NCBI GenBank assembly: GCA_937864535.1
Contig: CALMJS010000015.1
Location: 215,670 to 279,669 of the forward strand
DNA from: an uncultured Paracoccaceae bacterium
GTDB taxonomy: Bacteria; Pseudomonadota; Alphaproteobacteria; Rhodobacterales; Rhodobacteraceae
Length of the DNA: 64,000 nt
Direction of reading: 5' to 3'
This document shows positions 60,730-64,000 of this stretch, piece by piece. Position numbers and translations under genes: made by a program. The notes below the pieces were generated by a model. It was not told the DNA's origin and did no database searches. It worked only from the letters and a program-made list of their open reading frames with translations. Position 1 is the stretch's first letter. Every line of letters starts with the position of its first letter.

Positions 60730-60736
60730 TACTCGC

Positions 60737-61219
60737 CTAGTTTACCGAAGTTTCCGCGTCGATCAGCGCATTCGGTCCGGCTGCGACGTCCGGGCTGCCA
60801 CTGGCGATTTGAATACGGCGCGGCTTGAGCGCTTCGGGCACCTCGCGGATCAGATCGATGTGCAGCATGCCATCCTGATGGGTCGCGCTCAGCGCGCGGA
60901 CATGATCGGCAAGTTGGAAACGCCGTTCAAAAGCGCGGTTCGCGATACCCCGGTGCAGATAGACGCGGGGCTCCTTGTCTTCGGTTTTCTTGCCGGTGAC
61001 GATCAGTGCGTTTTGACGCAGCTCGACCGTCAGATCCGCCTCGGCAAAGCCGGCGACAGCCAGCGAAATCCGCCAAGCCTGTTCGCCGGTTTTTTCGATA
61101 TTATACGGCGGGTAGCTCTGCGACGGCGTGTCGTTCGACAAAACGCGGTCCATCATGTCGGCGATCTGGTCAAAGCCAACGGTTGCACGATAGAGCGGTG
61201 CAAGATCAAAATTTCGCAT
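60737..61219 (-). CDS. Small heat-shock protein, Hsp20 family
   Basis: 160-aa alpha-crystallin-type chaperone of the IbpA class. MRNFDLAPLYRATVGFDQIADMMD is the IbpA-like start, the domain ADLTVELRQNALIVTGKK follows, and GIANRAFERRFQLADHV ends the alpha-crystallin part. Start at 61219 with a GGAGG site 7 bases away. A sigma-32-like promoter lies at 61311-61339, giving a leader of about 85 nt; I do not see a ROSE-type thermometer motif in it. Confidence 0.93.
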   Translation of the reverse strand: MRNFDLAPLYRATVGFDQIADMMDRVLSNDTPSQSYPPYNIEKTGEQAWRISLAVAGFAEADLTVELRQNALIVTGKKTEDKEPRVYLHRGIANRAFERRFQLADHVRALSATHQDGMLHIDLIREVPEALKPRRIQIASGSPDVAAGPNALIDAETSVN

Positions 61220-61310
61220 AGGGTTATCCTCCACTGAGCGACAACAGGGTAATGCCTTCCGTTCGGACAGGCGGTGTAGCGGGACCCGCTGCGGGCGTCC
61301 CGTATCCCTG

Positions 61311-61339
61311 ATTTGGGGAGGGGAATGGCGGCTTTCAAC
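61311..61339 (-). promoter_or_regulatory. Heat-shock (sigma-32-type) promoter of hsp20
   Basis: On the minus strand GTTGAAA (61333-61339), a 14-base spacer, and CCCCAAAT (61311-61318), close to the RpoH consensus CTTGAAA-N13-15-CCCCATNT. The -35 box overlaps the stop codon of the upstream protease gene. Confidence 0.75.
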
Positions 61340-62132
61340 CCCCGCCGGGTCGAATGAATTTCGCGCCTGTCTCGTTGCGTTGTCCGGGCGTGATCCCGTT
61401 TGGCAAGCCAAGCGCGGCTGCGTCGAGAATGTCGAGCAGGTCCGGCAGGGCTGTGGCAAACGCGGTGCCCAGCGACACGGGTTGATTGTTGAGGTCCGAC
61501 ATCGCGGAGACGATCGAGACCATCTGAGGCTGCGGCCCGGATAGTCTGAACACCGGGGATCCCGAAGCGCCATAGGTCACCTGGCAGCTCATGATCAGGA
61601 TATTCCCCTCTTGCGCGAGCACGGAACACATGTCCTGTAGCGACGGGGCTGTTTCCCGGCCATGGGCATAGGACACCACGCCGACGTCCTCGCCGGTCCG
61701 GGTTGCGATGCTCACGGCAAAGGGTTTGATCCGCGTGGTCCGGATCGGACGGTCAAGTTGTAACAGCGCAAGGTCGAGCGCGACCTCGGTGGTGATATCC
61801 CCGCTCCGGAATCGGTAATCGGGGTGGACCACGACGCGGCGGACCTGTCGATAGGCCTCGGCGCGCCCCTGCCGCAGCCCGGCGTTAAAGGTGAACCGGT
61901 CCGCCGCGATCAGCCCGGCCGGTTCGAACACACAATGTGCGGCGGTCAGGACGATGTCCTCTCGGATCAGGGAGGCTGTGCAAAACCCCTTGCCTTCGAT
62001 GTCCAAACGGCCAACACCGTCCCATCCCCGGCCGTCCTGGGCGCTCTGCAGCGACAAGAGAGGCGCATCCTGAGCGCCCGCAGGCAGCGAGGTCAGGCAC
62101 AGAAATAGAAAGAGGGCGATAAACCGGGGCAT
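61335..62132 (-). CDS. Trypsin-like serine protease, exported
   Basis: 265-aa S1-family protease. Signal peptide MPRFIALFLFLCLTSLPAGA, catalytic His in LTAAHC, Asp in LDLALLQLD, Ser in YGASGSPV. Four cysteines fit two disulfides. It should act in the periplasm or outside the cell. The start at 62132 has a CAGGAG site; an in-frame ATG at 62147 is possible. The last codons overlap the hsp20 promoter. Confidence 0.9.
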   Translation of the reverse strand: MPRFIALFLFLCLTSLPAGAQDAPLLSLQSAQDGRGWDGVGRLDIEGKGFCTASLIREDIVLTAAHCVFEPAGLIAADRFTFNAGLRQGRAEAYRQVRRVVVHPDYRFRSGDITTEVALDLALLQLDRPIRTTRIKPFAVSIATRTGEDVGVVSYAHGRETAPSLQDMCSVLAQEGNILIMSCQVTYGASGSPVFRLSGPQPQMVSIVSAMSDLNNQPVSLGTAFATALPDLLDILDAAALGLPNGITPGQRNETGAKFIRPGGG

Positions 62133-62162
62133 AGGGTCTCCTGTCATCGCTCTCTTAGCCGA

Positions 62163-63473
62163 TTACCGCAGGATTGGCACCTCTCCGTTTGCGGCCAGAG
62201 CGCGGGGTTTCGGCCCGCCGGTCGCCCAGTCCAGCAATTCGACCGTATGGACGACAGGGATGCCCGTGCCAGACCCGATTTGCATCATACAGCCAATGTT
62301 CCCCGCGCTGATAATGTCGGGGGTCAACGCTTCCAAAGTGCCGACCTTGCGGCGCTTTAACTCGCTCGATATTTCGGGCTGCATCAGGTTATAGGTGCCG
62401 GCAGAGCCGCAGCACAGGTGTGAATTGGCAGGCTCCAATACGGTGAATCCCGCCCGCTTTAGTAGGTCTTTGGGGGCGAATTTGACCTTTTGGCCATGCT
62501 GCAGGGAACAGGCGGCGTGATAGGCGACCTTGATGTTCTTGGTGCCGCCTTCGGGCATGTCGAGATCGGTCAGAACCTCGCTGATGTCTTTGGCGATGGC
62601 CGAGACACGGGCTGCGTCAGCAGCCAATGGGTCATTGCGGAACATATGGCCATAGTCCTTGACGGTTGTGCCGCAGCCAGAGGTATTGATGACGATCGCG
62701 TCTAGCCCTTCACCGTCCATTTCGCGCACCCACGCCGCGATGTTCCGGGCGGCGCTGGCATGGCTCTCGTTCTCGCGTCCCATGTGATGGGTCAGCGCGC
62801 CGCAACATCCGGCCCCCTGTGCGATGACGACCTCTACCCCCAGCCGGGTCAGCAGCCGGATCGTTGCATCGTTGATATCGGTGTTCAGCGCCTTTTGCGC
62901 GCAGCCCGTCATCAGGGCGACCCGCTTGCGCCGTGACGTTGCCGGAGCAAAGGTCTGCGGGTCGTCGTTCCGGCTGACGGGTGGGATATGGCGGGGCGCC
63001 ATGTCCAGCATCGCCCGCAGCCGCGGGTCGGGCATCAGCGCACGAAACGGCCGCCCGATCTTGGCCGCCAAGAGCGCCAAACGGAACCGCCGGGGATGCG
63101 GCAATATCCGCGCCAAGGTCCATCGCAGCAGACGATCCATCAGCGGGCGATCATACCGCTGTTCGATATAGGCGCGGGCATGGTCGATCAGATGCATGTA
63201 ATGCACACCAGAGGGGCAGGTGGTCATGCAGGCGAGGCAGGACAGGCAGCGGTCAATATGTTTGACCAGTTGCGCATCCGGTTCACGCTCGTTCTCCAGC
63301 ATGTCCTTGATCAGGTAGATCCGGCCACGAGGGCTGTCCAGTTCGTCATTGAGAACCTGATAGGTCGGGCAGGTCGCGGTGCAAAATCCGCAATGGACGC
63401 AGGACCTCAGGATCTGATTGGCCCGCTGGATGCCGGGATCCCGGAGCTGATCGGGGGTAAATGTCGTTTGCAT
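62163..63473 (-). CDS. glcF: Glycolate oxidase iron-sulfur subunit
   Basis: 436-aa electron-transfer subunit of glycolate dehydrogenase GlcDEF. Two [4Fe-4S] motifs, CVHCGFCTATCPTY (residues about 25-38) and CLSCLACMTTCPSG (about 75-88), then two CCG domains with GAGCCGALTHHMG and HLCCGSAGTYNLMQ. It passes electrons from glycolate oxidation to the membrane. The start shares bases with the glcE stop (TGATG). Confidence 0.95.
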   Translation of the reverse strand: MQTTFTPDQLRDPGIQRANQILRSCVHCGFCTATCPTYQVLNDELDSPRGRIYLIKDMLENEREPDAQLVKHIDRCLSCLACMTTCPSGVHYMHLIDHARAYIEQRYDRPLMDRLLRWTLARILPHPRRFRLALLAAKIGRPFRALMPDPRLRAMLDMAPRHIPPVSRNDDPQTFAPATSRRKRVALMTGCAQKALNTDINDATIRLLTRLGVEVVIAQGAGCCGALTHHMGRENESHASAARNIAAWVREMDGEGLDAIVINTSGCGTTVKDYGHMFRNDPLAADAARVSAIAKDISEVLTDLDMPEGGTKNIKVAYHAACSLQHGQKVKFAPKDLLKRAGFTVLEPANSHLCCGSAGTYNLMQPEISSELKRRKVGTLEALTPDIISAGNIGCMMQIGSGTGIPVVHTVELLDWATGGPKPRALAANGEVPILR

Positions 63474-64000
63474 CAGATCATCTTTCCGGGGTTCAACAGG
63501 CCCTTGGGGTCAAACTTGCCGCGCAGGGCCGCAGTCAATGCGGCAACAGCCGGGGCTTCGGGTTGAAAGACGCTGACCGCGCTGCGCAGGTCTTTCGGGC
63601 CCTTGATCAGGGTCGCATGACCTCCTTGCGCGGCTGCCGTGCTCTGGATCAGGCTATGGGTCAGTGAACTCTCGGTGATCGGGGGGTGTTCCCCCATGGC
63701 GATCCAGACCAATCCGCCGCCCCAGTCCACCAGATAGTCGATGTCAAACCGGGCCCGGATCGCTGCAAGGACAGCAGCCGCTGCCCCGGGCCGAACATGC
63801 ACCCGCCAGACGACTGGATGAGCCGCCAGGGGTGTCACGTCGCGGATCGCCGCCCAGAGTGGGGCAACGGCGCTCGCCTCTCGCAGGACCTCGACTTCGC
63901 CACCGGAAAACATGTCCCGCAGCCTTCCCAGCCGGTAGTCGACAGAGGCGGTTAACCCTTCGATCCGCAGAAATGCCGATCCTCCCGCGATATCCGGGCG
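63473..64000 (-). CDS. glcE: Glycolate oxidase FAD-binding subunit (5' end outside window)
   Basis: 175 residues of the C-terminal part of GlcE are visible in a frame open to the window edge. SAFLRIEG and YRLGRL near its visible start and the end AALRGKFDPKGLLNPGKMI are typical of GlcE/GlcD flavoproteins. It is followed directly by glcF, so glcD is expected upstream, beyond the window. Glycolate oxidation yields glyoxylate. Confidence 0.92.
   Translation of the reverse strand, partial: RPDIAGGSAFLRIEGLTASVDYRLGRLRDMFSGGEVEVLREASAVAPLWAAIRDVTPLAAHPVVWRVHVRPGAAAAVLAAIRARFDIDYLVDWGGGLVWIAMGEHPPITESSLTHSLIQSTAAAQGGHATLIKGPKDLRSAVSVFQPEAPAVAALTAALRGKFDPKGLLNPGKMI

Larger units (their letters stand above)
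60446..60736. other. Intergenic region between polA and hsp20 with two repeats and a hairpin
   Basis: 291 bases between convergent genes. It holds repeat copies E (reverse) and F (forward), and between them a GC-rich imperfect hairpin, GGCCCGGCAG ... CTG-T-CCGGGCC (60537-60562), followed by GCGGCTTTCG. No gene is supported. Confidence 0.6.

Noticed and set aside
61220..61310. ROSE RNA thermometer in the hsp20 leader
   Set aside because: The leader ends in GGAGGATAACCCT without the pairing elements that mask the ribosome site in ROSE leaders.
1..64000. CRISPR arrays, tRNA or rRNA genes, insertion sequences, prophage genes
   Set aside because: No regularly spaced direct repeats, no cloverleaf-type T-loop sequences outside coding genes, and no transposase or integrase motifs were seen.

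Overview
The window comes from a GC-rich alphaproteobacterium of the Rhodobacterales (Rhodobacteraceae/Roseobacter type). The evidence is the split F0 operon atpI-B-E-F'-F, MipZ, a BluB homologue, cysteine-free L31, and a hydrogenase cluster whose gene order, including hupR lying between hypB and hypC, matches what I recall for Rhodobacter capsulatus. No tRNA, rRNA, CRISPR array, transposase or integrase was recognised.

Layout. 1-4.1 kb: a partial YbbA-type ABC ATPase divergent from an arylesterase (TesA type), a secreted JAMM-like protein, a cold-shock gene, a TPR-methyltransferase, trxC and a small membrane protein. 4.3-10.4 kb: the fds operon for soluble NAD-linked molybdenum formate dehydrogenase, in the order fdsG-fdsB-(DUF4287 gene)-fdsA-fdsC-fdsD. 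Every junction is a 4-base start/stop overlap, and a LysR-type operator lies upstream. 10.4-30.6 kb, minus strand: an uptake [NiFe]-hydrogenase island read as hupTUV-hypF / hupSLC / hupDFGH-hupIJ-hupK-hypAB-hupR-hypCDE, followed by an orphan phnM-like amidohydrolase. HupUV would sense H2, HupT is its histidine kinase and HupR the response regulator. HupSLC is the membrane-bound, probably oxygen-tolerant uptake enzyme, and the remaining genes build its metal centres. Formate and H2 oxidation thus sit side by side and would both feed reducing power to respiration.

30.7-41.2 kb: mipZ, an RhlE-type helicase, rpmE, rplS, a nuclease-like gene, trmD, a sulfotransferase-like gene, rimM, bluB, rpsP, chorismate mutase, two GNAT genes and ffh. 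This is the conserved ffh/rpsP-rimM-trmD-rplS neighbourhood interrupted by unrelated genes. Next to rplS there appears to be a decayed second copy of the trmD 3' end. 41.4-47.3 kb: a LysR regulator, a frameshifted EamA transporter, an ArsR regulator with a clear operator, the ATP synthase F0 operon, and an FCD-type GntR regulator with its operator.

47.4-64 kb: an OmpA-like lipoprotein, nth, a PfkB sugar/nucleoside kinase, a divergent sulfotransferase / GT14 glycosyltransferase pair, a HIT protein, cydDC without cydAB, an ABC ATPase, a zinc-finger protein, polA, hsp20 with a sigma-32-like promoter, a trypsin-like protease, and glcF with partial glcE. Six copies of a dispersed palindromic intergenic repeat (core AAATAYCYCGGGGG ... 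GGGGGCAGMGCCCCC) occur in gaps between genes, including one inside the hydrogenase cluster.
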